27,183 bases of DNA from Plantago elongata (GCA_036897095.1 JAYMSP010001983.1:1-27183), one strand, 5' to 3'; shown: positions 11,666-23,322, counted from the first letter of the stretch. Translations and numbers: made by a program. The notes: generated by a model not told the origin, from the letters alone.

Positions 11666-13519
11666 GTATGTTTTCTTTTTTCCTTTCGTTTTAACTTTAT
11701 TGTCCACATCTAGTACTACTTTATATCTCTATTTAGTGATGTGCCATATAATTAGTATATTTCTAGACCGACGGAGTAGTTATTGATGTTTAATATAGAA
11801 TTGTGGTTGAATTCGTTTGAATAGTGAAGAATTAATGAATAATAATTAAACTGTAGTTGAATTGTTAAAATTAGTATTTAGTATAGAATTGTAATTGTAT
11901 AGGATATTGTAAATTTGTTACATATGTTGTGTAATAAAATAATGATTGGTATAAGTAAGATGTGAAAGTTTGATTGGTTAATAATTGATTTCTAAATTTA
12001 TTGTAATGAGATGATTGATTTTATATATGATTATAGTATTAGAATAATTAGTTTAAAGATTAGAGGAAGATAAGGAGGATTGGGAGAAAGTTTAATTGGT
12101 AATAGTGAATTGAACCGGGAAAACTAATTCCACCATTGTAACTGGATATACGGATGCCAATGGATGCCAAATACAATATGAAGTTCATTCAATTCCAATC
12201 GAATTTTAATTCTATTTCAATCAAGCACTCAATTTTAGTGAAATTGTGAGCCTATTTGACTAAAAACGAGATGTATAGTATAGAGTAACATGTATATAAA
12301 CTACTGTAGGTAGTACTGTAGAAGCTTAGAGCAGTATCTACGTAGCATGAGACATTACCATAAGTAACTTACAACTTAACTTTCACGTAATTAAGAGGTA
12401 TGACAAAAGGGCATTGCTAAATGCATGCCCTATTAACAAACGGGTGGACATTGGCAAATTAATTAGTCAAATGTCAGCAAAAACCAATTAAAGAGGTATG
12501 GTGGGATATTAAGAAAGTATTTCTCCGTTTAATTGAAAATTACTTTGATTTTCGTTTAATTTGATTCAGTTCGATTATATTCTGTTTAATTATAATTTAT
12601 ATCATACTTAAGTTCAGTTTCATTTAATTTAATTTAATTCAGCAAATTTCAATTGAAAAAAATAAAATCTTCATTGTTATTATTTTAAATTTGAAGAGAA
12701 TATCAAAATTGATGATTCTCTATTAATTTTTAGTTATATTACATGTATTACATTATACGAGTTAGAAATACATATATTAGACGGCATGCAGATGGATTAA
12801 TAAAAATGTATGAAGTATGAAAATTAATCGTTTTGGGACTAATGATATTGGAGTTATGAAATGAACCAAAAGCATGTACTGTTAAACTTAAACCTATATT
12901 AATTCATGAGAATCAAATGGAATTATTGAATGGGCCATATCGCGAAAAATATTCTGGAATGGAGTGAAGGCATTAAATGGAATAAACAAAGACCTGGCGT
13001 ACAAACGACCTTATTGTCCCAATCATAATAATACCCCACACGTCCTCAGTTCCTCCTATTTAGTAGCCTTGTTTGACCATTAGAAAGATACTCTTTCCTC
13101 AGAATAATCTATATAACCATATCTCATTTTTAACATGTTCTCCTTCTTACTATATGCAAACAACAATAAAACGATAAAATTAAATCCCGTCAATTACAAT
13201 TTTATTATCTATATCTCGCATCATTTTCACATTCTTTTTAGTAACATCATTTTCATTCTTTACTAATCTTTTTACAAACTTTTTAATGCTAAATAATTTT
13301 ATTATTTTTCTTTCACACAAAGGATATAGAAAGGAAGAAAAAAACCATCACTTTATTGCCATCTCCAGCCATCCATTACACACCAAGACATTTTGTCACT
13401 TTTGAATCTTCCTTTTCATACTTGTGCTGATGATATTGAATCTTCTTCCTTATTTTATTTCATTTGACACTCTAAATAAATATTCTTTCCAATAAAAGGG
13501 GGTAGAGGTTCTAAAGGGC
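11666..13519. other. AT-rich spacer between the truncated and the complete BAT1 genes
   Basis: I searched this stretch for the remaining six BAT1 exons and found none. It is AT-rich, with patches such as repeated TTTAATT near 12535-12660 that look like decayed repeats. The last part is the promoter region of the complete BAT1 gene. Confidence 0.6.
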
Positions 13520-13526
13520 TATAAAG
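13520..13526 (+). promoter_or_regulatory. TATA box of the BAT1 gene
   Basis: TATAAAG lies 163 nt before the start codon. It is followed by a leader containing four GTTC tetranucleotides (13546-13561) near the expected transcription start. Assigned from motif and spacing only. Confidence 0.6.
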
Positions 13527-13682
13527 CTCGAGAGATTATCAAGGGGTTCGTTCGTTCGTTCGTTTTCCGTGTATTTATTTCATTGCTTTACATTCCTCGA
13601 AAACAGCATCCATCCACCTTCTCTCACCAAGAACTTCTCTATCTTCTCAGTTCAGTCGAGTGAAAACTGAGAACAGACTAAG

Positions 13683-16600
13683 ATGGTTTGGGATCGTAAA
13701 TCCAAGAACTCACCAATCCTTCCATCATCAGCAGACTCTCCTCATACTTCGCCAGACACTGGACATGCAAGACTCAGCGAGCTTGGATACAAGCAAGAAC
13801 TCAAGCGTGACCTCTCGTAAACAATCTTCTTTATTATCCTTTCATTTCCCCTTCCAAGATTTCAACTTTTTCACTTTTCTTGAATACCCTTTTGATTGTT
13901 TAACTTTTCTTCCAATGGCAGAGTCTTGTCAAACTTTGCCTTTTCATTTTCGATCATTTCAGTGCTTACTGGTGTTACCACGCTCTATAACACCGGGTTG
14001 ACTTTCGGTGGCCCCGTTTCGGTTGTCTATGGCTGGCTCATAGCTGGTGCGTTTACCATGGCAGTGGGGCTGTCCATGGCTGAGATTTGCTCTTCTTTTC
14101 CTACTTCTGGTGGCCTTTATTATTGGAGTGCTAAGCTTGCTGGCCCTTCTTGGGCTCCCTTTGCCTCCTGGACCACTGGCTGGTTGGTGCATTCAAATCT
14201 GGCCCATAATTTTATTATGTTCTGTGTTCTCGTCAACTATGCCATTTTTGTTTTGTTTTCTGAGAATTATCTGTTTTTAATGTTATCTCGTTTGAATCAT
14301 CTCAGTTTCATTTATAATTAAATTATGGTGTATGGCATAAAGTAGGTTTCTATTACTTCGTATCCACGCTGTTAGTCAATTAGTGCACATGGTGTCCAGA
14401 TTCTCCAAAATGAAAAGTATGTACATAAATGGAATATGGTACAATTATTTTGCGACGAAGAGGGAGTGAGTATTATTTAGCTGGTTTACTTTTCTATAAC
14501 ACGTGTTGTTGCTGGATTTTCTATCGCCTTGAGTTTGAACATTGATCTCTAATTCTGGGACTTGGCTTTGCAGTCCAGCTATTTGTCAGCTACAATTGAG
14601 TTAGTCAAGTCTACAGCGCTAATAACTTGCACTTCTTGAGTTTGACTATTTCTATTTTAGGGTTGATGAAATCATTGCTGTTCTTTTACTGTTGATATTT
14701 ACTACCTCCGTTTTTTACGAGCTATCTAGCCTGTTACTTGTAGAGGCTTTATGACATTATTATAGCAAATGGTCTGTGGTGTATATTTACAAGTTTGCAA
14801 GTGTTTTATAAAACATAAGATGAATTGAATAAAGAGTTTATAACCGTGAGGTAGGATGAGTACAGGATTGATAAGTGGGGATAAATCTTTTTGCCATTTA
14901 TGGGTTAGGGAGTTTGTAGTCAAACACCCAATTAGGGTGCCTGGGAATCTTGTAAAAAATGGAGGGAGCAAAAATTGGTACTGTAGTTTTATTCTCTTGC
15001 TTACTTAGCTCCAGAGCACCATTAAGTTGACGTGCACTGTTCCCAGCATGTCATTGATTTGGTTAGTACTTGTTTATGAGGGATTAATCTGAGATTGAGG
15101 AATTTGTAATGTTTGCAAGAGAATTCTCGTATTCAATTAATTCATAGCGTAGAAGTTACCAATATTTTGCCTAGCGTTTTTGGCCTTTCCTTGTGTTTGG
15201 AGCTGCACTCGTGCACTCCTCACTTCAGAAGTGGTGCTAAAATATTTTGGTGTTCTTTTTGCAGGTTTAATATTGTTGGCCAGGTACTTTCATCCCCTAA
15301 CGCTAAGTTTTTCCGCATAAAGTGGTCATCCCTGAGAGACTTCCATTAACTTGTACAAAATGTTGATGGATGCCTTCATTTTGCAGTGGGCTGTTACAAC
15401 AAGTGTAGATTATTCCCTAGCACAGTTGATTTCGGTGATAATCCTCCTTAGCACCGGTGGGAATAATGGAGGAGGATACCAAGCATCTAAGTATGTGGTT
15501 ATGGCGATGCACGGTGGGATTCTATTGTTACATGCTATCCTAAACAGTCTACCTATCTCATTGTTGTCCTTCTTCGGACAGCTTGCTGCTGCATGGAATA
15601 TACTAGGTAGCGAGACTGGTCCCTCAATCTTTTTGTTTTTTTGTTTTGGGGTGGGTTCCTTTATATATTTATTTTACCTTGGGTTCTGAATGTTTTCATG
15701 ATGCAGGTGTTTTTGTTCTCATGATCCTTGTCCCTCTTGTTGCGACTGAGAGAGCTACTCCTGAGTTTGTTTTCACTCACTTCAATACAGAAAATGGGGA
15801 CGGAATTAGCAGCAAATTGTATATATTTGTTCTGGGACTTCTTATGAGTCAGTATACACTATCAGGGTATGATGCATCTGCCCATATGGTGAGTTTTGCT
15901 GTTAGCTTATTCGAGAACCATATATTTTGGTATGTACATCTTGAGTTTGCTGATGTACTGAATTCATATTAAGCGTAGTTGTTAAACTCAGCTTTGAAGG
16001 TTTCGGCAACTAATTTTCTAACTTTTGCTGGAACAGTTTCTTGCTTCTAGACTAGTCAAAACGTTCATAAGGCTATATATATGTTTTGAAGTTATACTGT
16101 TTTTTCTTCTCTCATCAAACGTTAGAATCGCCAGGAATCCCAACGAAAGCTATCTGTGTATATCTACTCACATAATGTGCATGCATATTCAGATGGATAT
16201 AATGTGTGGACTGGATATATAGAACAATGATGTATGGAAGGGGATATTTATAATCACACTATTTTCATGATCTACTCTACATTTGTTATACAAAGCCTAA
16301 TCGGTGAGTTGTTTAGTTCAAATTTGTATCTACTATATATCAACATAGTCAGAAATATATATCCATTTAGTATGTGTTCTGCAAACCCTTTAAAGATTCA
16401 CACATGTCTATACTTTTAAGGTCTTCTTTCATACATTGTGAAATTATTACCTATGGAATTGTAGAGACAGTTCTTTCTTTGTGTAGTGTTTGCCAACTTT
16501 AGAAATTCTTATCGGCTTGTTAAACTAATTGATCCTTCTTCTTCAACTTCTTCCAGACAGAGGAGACCAGGAATGCAGATATAAACGGGCCGAAGGGTAT

Positions 16601-17938
16601 TATCAGTTCTATTGGCATATCCATACTGGTTGGATGGGGCTACATAATCGGAATCACATTTGCTGTAACTAAAATTCCCAATCTTTTGGACCCCGAGAAT
16701 GATGCTGGTGGTTATGCCATAGCTGAAGTATTTTACCAAGCTTTCAAAGGTAGATACGGATCAGGTACTGGTGGAATCCTTTGCCTGGGTGTAGTAGCTG
16801 TTGCCATCTTTTTCTGCGGCATGAGTTCAATCACTAGCAACTCCAGGTAAATTTCTATATTTTCGCAAAATCTACAGCTAGTAATTTATATATACAAAAG
16901 CATTCTGACGTGGACTAAATCTGCAGGATGGTTTATGCTTTCTCAAGGGATGGAGCAATGCCATTGTCCCCTTTTTGGCATAAAGTAAACAGCCAAGAGA
17001 TCCCCTTAAATGCAGTCTGGCTTTCGGCCATCATAGCGTTTTGTATGGCATTGACGGTACGTAAATCATCTCTTCCAAATATTTCTCCGTCTAGAATGCA
17101 TTAAAGGTTTACAATCTTGGCTCCCAGGCCAACTTGGGAGAATCTCTTTCAGGATCCCAGATGACTTCTGGGTATATGCTTGCATCGGCTTTTTAAAAAC
17201 TGCTTCTGATTAGTTTTAAAGGAGCTGTTTTAGAGTAATACCTTCTGAGCCGATTCTCAAACTCAATTTTTCTAGAGCAATTTTAAATAATCAGAAGCTT
17301 TTCAAACAGACACTGCTTGTAAGAACTTGAGCTTATAACACACTGAAACCTAGAAAATGTGGATAAGAACTGAATTTCGTATATAGTGCAAAAACTACCT
17401 AAGATAGTGGGTGAAGTAACCGGATAGTTTTCTAGGAAACGTACTTGGAAAATCGATTTTGACATGTAGTCCTAGAGAAGCATAAGTACCAAACATCGAT
17501 TATTTCTGCTTCTGCTGCATATATGTCGGAATCAGTTTGAGAAACACTTCCTGATGACTATATTTTTGTTTAAAACTGCAGTCACTGGGAAGCACAGTAG
17601 CATTTCAAGCTATGGTATCAATTGCCACTATTGGACTTTACATAGCTTATGCCTTGCCTATCTTCTTGAGAGTGACTCTGGCTAGAAAATCTTTCCAACC
17701 CGGACCTTTCAATTTGGGACGTTACGGGGTCCTTGTTGGTTGGATTGCAGTCATTTGGGTGGCAACAATCTCGATTCTGTTCTCGTTGCCGGTGGCTTAT
17801 CCCATAAGCCAGGAAACTTTGAACTATACTCCAGTTGCAGTTGGAGGTCTTCTCTTTATCACTGTTTTTTCTTGGGTCATAAATGCTAGGCACTGGTTCA
17901 AGGGCCCTGTCACAAATGTAAATAGCAGCAGCTCATGA
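13683..17938 (+). CDS. BAT1: Amino-acid permease BAT1 homologue (bidirectional amino-acid/GABA transporter), eight exons
   Basis: The exons are 13683-13816, 13922-14182, 15265-15283, 15387-15606, 15707-15888, 16557-16846, 16927-17056 and 17582-17938. All are in phase and give 530 residues, a full-length APC-superfamily transporter with about 12 membrane segments. BAT1 of Arabidopsis moves amino acids both ways, and the family has been linked to GABA transport and phloem export. Recognisable blocks include ELGYKQELKRDLS (about 33-45), GLTFGGP, AEICSSFPTSGGLYYWSAKL (about 97-116), SQYTLSGYDASAHM (259-272), TEETRNADINGPKG at the start of exon 6, and the C-terminal ARHWFKGPVTNVNS. Exon 3 is a 19-nt microexon encoding FNIVGQ. 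The exon 2 donor, TG|GTTGGT, is weaker than usual but is required by phase. The first in-frame ATG of the leader is used. A diverged 5' exon pair of the same family lies 2 kb upstream. Confidence 0.95.
14702..14968. mobile_element. Stowaway-type MITE in BAT1 intron 2
   Basis: The left end CTACCTCCGTTTTTTACGAG and the right end, reverse-complemented CTCCCTCCATTTTTTACAAG, form an inverted repeat of about 30 bp with the CTCCCTCC terminus typical of Stowaway elements. A TA precedes the left end at 14700-14701. The right flank reads CA, so one target-site copy has probably mutated. Length is 267 bp and nothing is encoded. Confidence 0.7.
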
Positions 17939-18851
17939 GCAAGTTCAAATGCTCAACTCATTGATTCTTTAGCATTCAAGTGGATCATATATCATAGAAT
18001 TGTACTTAGCATATGATTAGGTTCACTCTCACTATTATAATTTACTGCAGGCAGCTTGTGCTACAGAACAGTCTTCCATTGCTAAATTCTTAAGCTGCTG
18101 AATATTGATACGTTTGTATATGCAAATAATTTTCGGCACATCATTCGATTTGCTAATACTTTAATAGGAAGGTTAGCTTATACAATTCAATGAGACACAA
18201 TGACCGTGTGAGCAACTTTCTTATGGTATCAAAGACTTGCAAATGCCAACGCCATGAATCAGATCTTACTACTCACATCTCCAGACATACTCTATCAAAG
18301 TACTCCCGCAAAGTGACTCCCTCACTACTCACATTTGCATTTGATAAGTTATTCACTCGTTAGATCTCTCGAAAGAGCTTGAAATAAGCCGAATGACTTT
18401 ACCTCCTAATGGTTTAAATGTTGTACTCCCTCCGGTTAGACCATTGACGTGGATATTCAACAAATTGGTAGTTAATACCTTCCCATACTCTCTCCTGTCC
18501 TAGCTTATGTGTCATGATCACATTGGCTTTAACATCCAGCTATGTGGATTGTTATCCCCTAACCAACCCACCGACCAATGATCAATATTGGTAGTGATTC
18601 TAGTTGATGATATAATAGTATTGAACATAGATATATTCTAGCTATACATATGTGGAAATTATCCAAGAAGTACACCTGTGAGCAAAAAGTGCATTCTAAA
18701 GAAAGAGACAAAACATGGAAGATAGACAGTTGGATAAAATGAACTTTTCTGGTAGATTAGCTAGATCATATCATATCATCAACTCAACTCAACTCATCTC
18801 ACAACACAGAACACACACCTATTCCTTAGCCTTTTGTTTGTCACACAAAGA
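17939..18851. other. BAT1 3' UTR and promoter side of the B-box gene
   Basis: The first 100-200 nt are probably BAT1 3' UTR. The rest shows no gene. ACTCCCTCCGGTTAGACC near 18425-18442 resembles one Stowaway terminus, but I found no matching opposite end. Confidence 0.5.
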
Positions 18852-18858
18852 TATAAAC
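18852..18858 (+). promoter_or_regulatory. Possible TATA box of the B-box gene
   Basis: TATAAAC lies 569 nt upstream of the B-box start codon, so the leader would be long and may contain an intron; an acceptor-like TTTGATCATAG ends at 19325. This is motif evidence only. Confidence 0.3.
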
Positions 18859-19328
18859 ATACTAATTAACTAATTCCATGTTGTTAATCTCTCATGTTGT
18901 GCAGATTTAGAAACAGTTGCTTTCACAGGTTAGTGTTGATCATATATACAAATGCTGTTCAACTTGGTACAATTGCTTTCTTGATTATATTGTAGAACTT
19001 CTTCATCTTCTCATCAGCTTAAGAGAAGCTAAATCAGATGAATAAAGTTGTTAACTTTACAGATTATCATAATTCCCATTTTGATGCACTTCTAAATGAT
19101 CAAAAGTGTTTCCATACATTCACTATACATGCTAGCTTCTACAGCAGTTTGGATAAATGCCATCCAGGTTCTTGTTATTCAGTTTCGGAATGAATAACAA
19201 TTGATCTTTAGTACTGTTTTTACTCTTCTGTTTACCATAAATTAGTATACAAGTAATCTTAGCGCATAGGTAAATGCTATAATGTCTTTGCTATGATACT
19301 GATGTTGTTCTTGCTTTGATCATAGTTA

Positions 19329-19604
19329 ATGGTTGAAGCTCCGAATATGTGAGTCGAAGCATGTGCAGAACTGATCATACACATGCCCTGGCAGCATTCT
19401 CCTGAACAAGGAACAATTCAATGGAAAAGCTTTGTGAATTTTGCAAGTTGTCGTCTCCTGTGGTGTACTGTGCCGCTGATGCAGCATATCTTTGTCTGTC
19501 ATGCGACGCGAAAGTTCACTCAGCGAATGCTCTTTCATATCGCCATGATCGTACCCTTGTGTGCCAGTTGTGTCGATCCCAACCTGTGTGTGTTCGGTGT
19601 ATAG
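19329..19604 (+). other. Cluster of upstream ORFs in the B-box gene leader
   Basis: Three ATGs precede the main start at 19421. The one at 19329 reads 7 codons to TGA, and the one in GCATGTGC near 19361 reads 14 codons to a TGA at 19403. The third, at 19383, opens a 73-codon frame that overlaps the main coding sequence out of frame and stops at 19604. If they lie in the mature mRNA they would lower translation of the main frame. Whether these peptides are conserved cannot be judged here. Confidence 0.45.
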
Positions 19605-21115
19605 AGCATCAGATGTTCTTGTGCCAAAGCTGTGATAGGAGCAGCCACGTCTCCTTTCAGCACCATAGGAATGTTGTTAGCAGTTACATGGGATCCCCTT
19701 CAGCTAAAGAACTGGCTGCATTGTGGGACTTCAACTTGAATGAAGTCAAGCACAATGAGTATTTCGGTAATGAACTCGTGAATATGATCAATCTGTTTTA
19801 ATCAGTGCTTGGAGGTCCTTTGTTAGGATCTGACAAAACTTGTATTGTTTGTCCTAGATGCACAATCTGAAGACAGCAGTTCCATCAGTCTACGAAAAAA
19901 GGTCTTAATTTACACTGAAATAATTGTAGATTTGTTCTTTCATCTGAAAATTGAGTTAAATTTATCTTTTGGTGTTACTATCATTTGAGGATAGATGATC
20001 ATATTTGGTTTCTAGGTACGAAAAAATATTAACAGCCATCAGGAGGCTTGCTCTATTCTGCAACAAATCCTGGACTTGGAAACGCTTCAGCTCTCTAAGG
20101 CCATTGACAATGCAAGTTCACCACATCTCAAAGATCGGATAAGTAGAGTGTCGTTGAAGCATGATACCATGTGGAAACTGCACAGAAATCTCAATGAGAA
20201 AATGGAGCATATTGATCACCATCCTGATTTTCACGAACCAAAGGACAGTCCTTACAGCGAGACCGATGAGGAATCCTTTCACGCAGACTTGTTCTGGCAA
20301 TACAAAAGTCCTGTACATAATAATGAGGTGATCTCATTACATCACTCGTGGCAGTTTATCCATCTTTTCTCTAGTACAACATCTATGTTATCAAACTTCA
20401 TGAAAAGATATCTTTTATGTTAACTACAGAAATGTGTGGAATTATACACTTTCATGAGATCCGATGAGCCTTCTTTCATATATTTATATTGTCAAAACGA
20501 AACATTTCACATTCCGCGTTGTACTTAATTTCTGCAGAGTTGGTTTCATAATATGCAAGATATAGGAGTATGTGATGAACAATGCTACGATGACGTCAAC
20601 ATACCAGATGTTGATTTGACATTTAGAAATTTTGAAGAACTCTTCGGAAATGACCATGAAGCCTCATCAGGAATGCAGATTGATGAAAAGAACAGTACAA
20701 CATACTCCTTACATGACAAGCATTCACCATTTAATCAATTAGGCCATGCAAGTCCATTCCAGGTTTGTATCTTACCTCTTCTCGCCTTCCACTGCAGCGA
20801 AATTTGTCATAAGTCGCATTTTAATGGATTGTCATGGACTTTTAACTGTTAAGTGATGCTTCCATAAGGACCATAATTTGACAAAAGTGGCATTTTATTC
20901 ACATTCTAAACTTAATACAGGATGTGCCAGAGCTTTATCATCCAACAACATCATCGTCGTCAAGGATAACTGGTGAAAGCACTGCACTTGGATGTAAAGA
21001 CGAAGGACATTTCCAACACCGTGTTAATCAACCACCTCCAAATGTCAACGGTCCTCATTTGGATGGCAAACAAAATCTCATGAAGAGGAAAAAGGAGAAG
21101 AAGTTCTTGAGGTAA
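19421..21115 (+). CDS. BBX27: Double B-box zinc finger protein, At1g68190/BBX27-like, five exons
   Basis: The exons are 19421-19766, 19858-19901, 20016-20327, 20538-20762 and 20921-21115; phase is kept throughout and gives 373 residues. The N-terminus has two tandem B-boxes that bind zinc and mediate protein contacts: box 1 with C5, C8, C17, C25, C28, H33 and H42, and box 2 with C48, C51, C60, C68, C71, H76 and H81 or H82. Further motifs match my recollection of At1g68190: [13 protein letters not shown] after the boxes, QDIGVC (about 240-246) and [12 protein letters not shown] (260-271). The C-terminus ends in the basic run [10 protein letters not shown], which looks like the beginning of a CCT domain cut short. 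The family is nuclear and tied to light or circadian transcriptional control, though this branch is little studied. An in-frame TGA at 19403 fixes the start. The 44-nt exon 2 has a weak donor (AAG|GTCTTA), so alternative splicing is possible. Confidence 0.88.
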
Positions 21116-22211
21116 TTCATCTTCAAAAACGCGAAAAACCTGAGAGTTCTGAAGGTTCTGAATGTAGCCTTCTACATGTACATGTGATGGTTCAGCTTCA
21201 TACACATATAGATCCTGTGTGTTGATGTTGTCTGTACATTTTTCATCAAGAAACTCCAAACTTCATTTGTAATGTTCCATTTTGACATGGAATTGTGTTC
21301 ATTCATATTCAACATTATTGTTACCATGAATCAGAATCTTGAAGAGGATATGTAGTCCAAGCCCAAGTCAAGTACTCCAATTTATGACATTTTAGCCCAT
21401 TTATTTAGATACAAATTTACAGTTAAGCCATGCACTTTCTTGTCAATGGCCCTCCAAATTTCATTGTACTTCCATTTAGTCCTTTGATAATGAATGAATT
21501 TCATACACTTCAACTATTCTAAAAATCACTATCTGCCAATACTTTATAAGGAACTATACCCCTAAATATGCATGTAATGGCCTCCATTGGTATATTCTCT
21601 CGGAATTCCGTCACCCATGTAGAGTGTGATACGCACAATATTATTGGAGCAAGTGTTCATAGTTTTGAAGAACATAAGGTGCATACATGCAAGTTCAGAA
21701 ACATGAGGAACATATATGCATCATTCGGAGAACAAAGGGTATATATGTGCTTTTTACCCGTGGAAACTATGAAAATGTGAGGAAATCCGGGAGCTCTCCG
21801 CGGCAAGCCCATGACTGACAAGAGCTCACCACAGTGTACCCCTTTGAGCCATGTGGCGTCCAAAAGGACCGATTTTTCCTTAATATTTACAAAATTCCTT
21901 ATTTTTCATGACTGGGAGTTCGAGTTGAATAATAGTCTTCCCTTCAACCTAGGCCTATTTGATGGTGTTTAACACTTTTAACAAGAAGAGATAACTCTTT
22001 TGGCACATATGCATAGCAAGTATAAATGTGTGGAGAGGTTTTTCTCACAAAAACACACAACACAAGCCATACTTGCATTGCACATTTTCATTCATCTTAT
22101 ATAATTTGTTGTCTTGAACAATATTAAACGCAGGACCGTTTTAACTAAACACATAACACAACAATTTATAATACCAAAATTGTTGTAAATTATAAAACGA
22201 CCTCTAATGGT
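21116..22211. other. B-box 3' UTR and spacer
   Basis: The 3' UTR probably covers the first 200-300 nt. The rest has repeat-like character (phrases such as TTTAGTCCTTTGATAATGAA at 21475-21494) but no defined ends. A 70-codon frame at 21568-21780 has no recognisable motif. Confidence 0.5.
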
Positions 22212-22314
22212 TACGACATTAGCCTCCTCGCAGCCCTCACGACTGTTAGGTAAGAGGCCTCGCAACCTTCAGAGCTGCAAGATGCTAATATGGTAGCCCT
22301 TAAGGCTGCCATAT
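22212..22314. repeat. Cluster of short GC-richer inverted repeats
   Basis: Three imperfect direct repeats spaced 31-32 bp begin near 22229, 22261 and 22292 (CGCAGCCCTCACGACTG, CGCAACCTTCAGAGCTG, GGTAGCCCTTAAGGCTG). The last is part of a 27-bp near-palindrome at 22288-22314, ATATGG...CCATAT. An outer pair, ATTAGC at 22218-22223 and GCTAAT at 22284-22289, could close a larger stem. The cluster abuts the outer end of the left foldback arm and stands out from the AT-rich surroundings. Confidence 0.6.
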
Positions 22315-22934
22315 TATCTAGGTTTTATATGAATTGCATGTGTTTTAGTTTTTATCAATATATATCTAGTTTTTCATGTTATATATTATGGTGTGCATTT
22401 GTGTTAAACGTCTAATTTTATTATATATTGTCTAGTTTTTACAACGTATTGTCTAGTTTTGTAACTATATTATCTAGTTTTATAAATGATCTTGTTTAGT
22501 TTTATCACTTGTACATACATTTCATTCGGGTAATCTATAATGTCTAATTTTTACATTATATTGTCTAATTTATGTAAGAAATTATCTAGTTTTTACATGA
22601 TATTAAATTTACACTATTGTTTAGTTTTTATATTATATTGTCTAGTTTTTACTTGACCCATTTTTAATGAATCAAGGTCAAAAGATCCGCGAAAAATCAT
22701 CTAAAGTCAAGGTGCAAAAAAAAAAGATATAATTATCTAGTTTTACCATTTAAAGGGACTTTTGGGACTCTTCAAAATGTGGGAGTCTTTCACAAGACGA
22801 ACTCCTCATTATATTAAACTTTATCAAAAAAATGTTGTAATCTCATTATATTAAAGCTCATATAATCTTTAAAATGTAAAACAGTAACGAAATACATTGA
22901 CTATTATAATCACATGTTTATCCATCTGAATTCC

Positions 22935-22942
22935 TATAAATA
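22935..22942 (+). promoter_or_regulatory. TATA box of the cysteine-rich peptide gene
   Basis: TATAAATA lies 83 nt before the start codon, inside the loop of the inverted repeat. The CA- and AC-rich leader that follows is typical of small plant secreted-peptide genes. Confidence 0.65.
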
Positions 22943-23017
22943 CCAACAACTCATGCTAACATTTCATCACAAAAATTTCACTTCACATATACAATTTATA
23001 CTCAAAAACACAGAAAA

Positions 23018-23322
23018 ATGGCAATTAACAAGGCTATCTTTTTCGCAGTTCTGCTCATTGCATCTGGTTAGTCACAAAACATGTTTCATTTTCTCTTATT
23101 GCAATAATACATGTAAAACCGATTCGTCTTTTTAAATCTTTTCCAGGTATACAATACCCGCTGGTTCATGGAGAAACAAGTCACATTTCCAGCGATACTA
23201 GCACTGAAACCTTTGAAAAGGTACTCAATTCATGCACGACTGATAAGGATTGCGTCAAGCACTGCCAACCATCTTGTCATAGCAAGAATTGCATTAAGGG
23301 CATTTGCTTTTGTGGATGTTAG
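23018..23322 (+). CDS. Secreted cysteine-rich peptide, defensin-like, two exons
   Basis: Exon 1 is 23018-23066 and exon 2 is 23147-23322, joined in phase across an 80-nt intron (G|GTTAGT ... TTCCAG|GT), giving 74 residues. Residues 1 to about 17 form a hydrophobic signal peptide (AIFFAVLLIASG). The intron interrupts the codon at its end, the usual position in plant defensin-like genes. A Ser/Thr/Glu-rich spacer follows. The last 29 residues hold eight cysteines spaced C-x5-C-x3-C-x3-C-x4-C-x4-C-x-C-x-C. The CxxxC and CxC pairs suit a cysteine-stabilised alpha-beta fold, but the closing C-x-C-x-C is unusual and I cannot place it in a named subfamily. Such peptides act outside the cell in defence or cell signalling; the role here is unknown. 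The gene lies in the loop of a long inverted repeat, with its own TATA box. Confidence 0.8.

Noticed and set aside
11666..13682. Missing exons 3-8 of the truncated BAT1-like copy
   Set aside because: I looked for landmarks of the later exons (TGGNNGG, SQYTLSGYDASAH, CGMSS, FKGPVTN) in all frames and saw none.
18425..18442. A second Stowaway MITE
   Set aside because: Only one CTCCCTCC-like terminus is visible; no opposite end or TA duplication could be found within several hundred bases.
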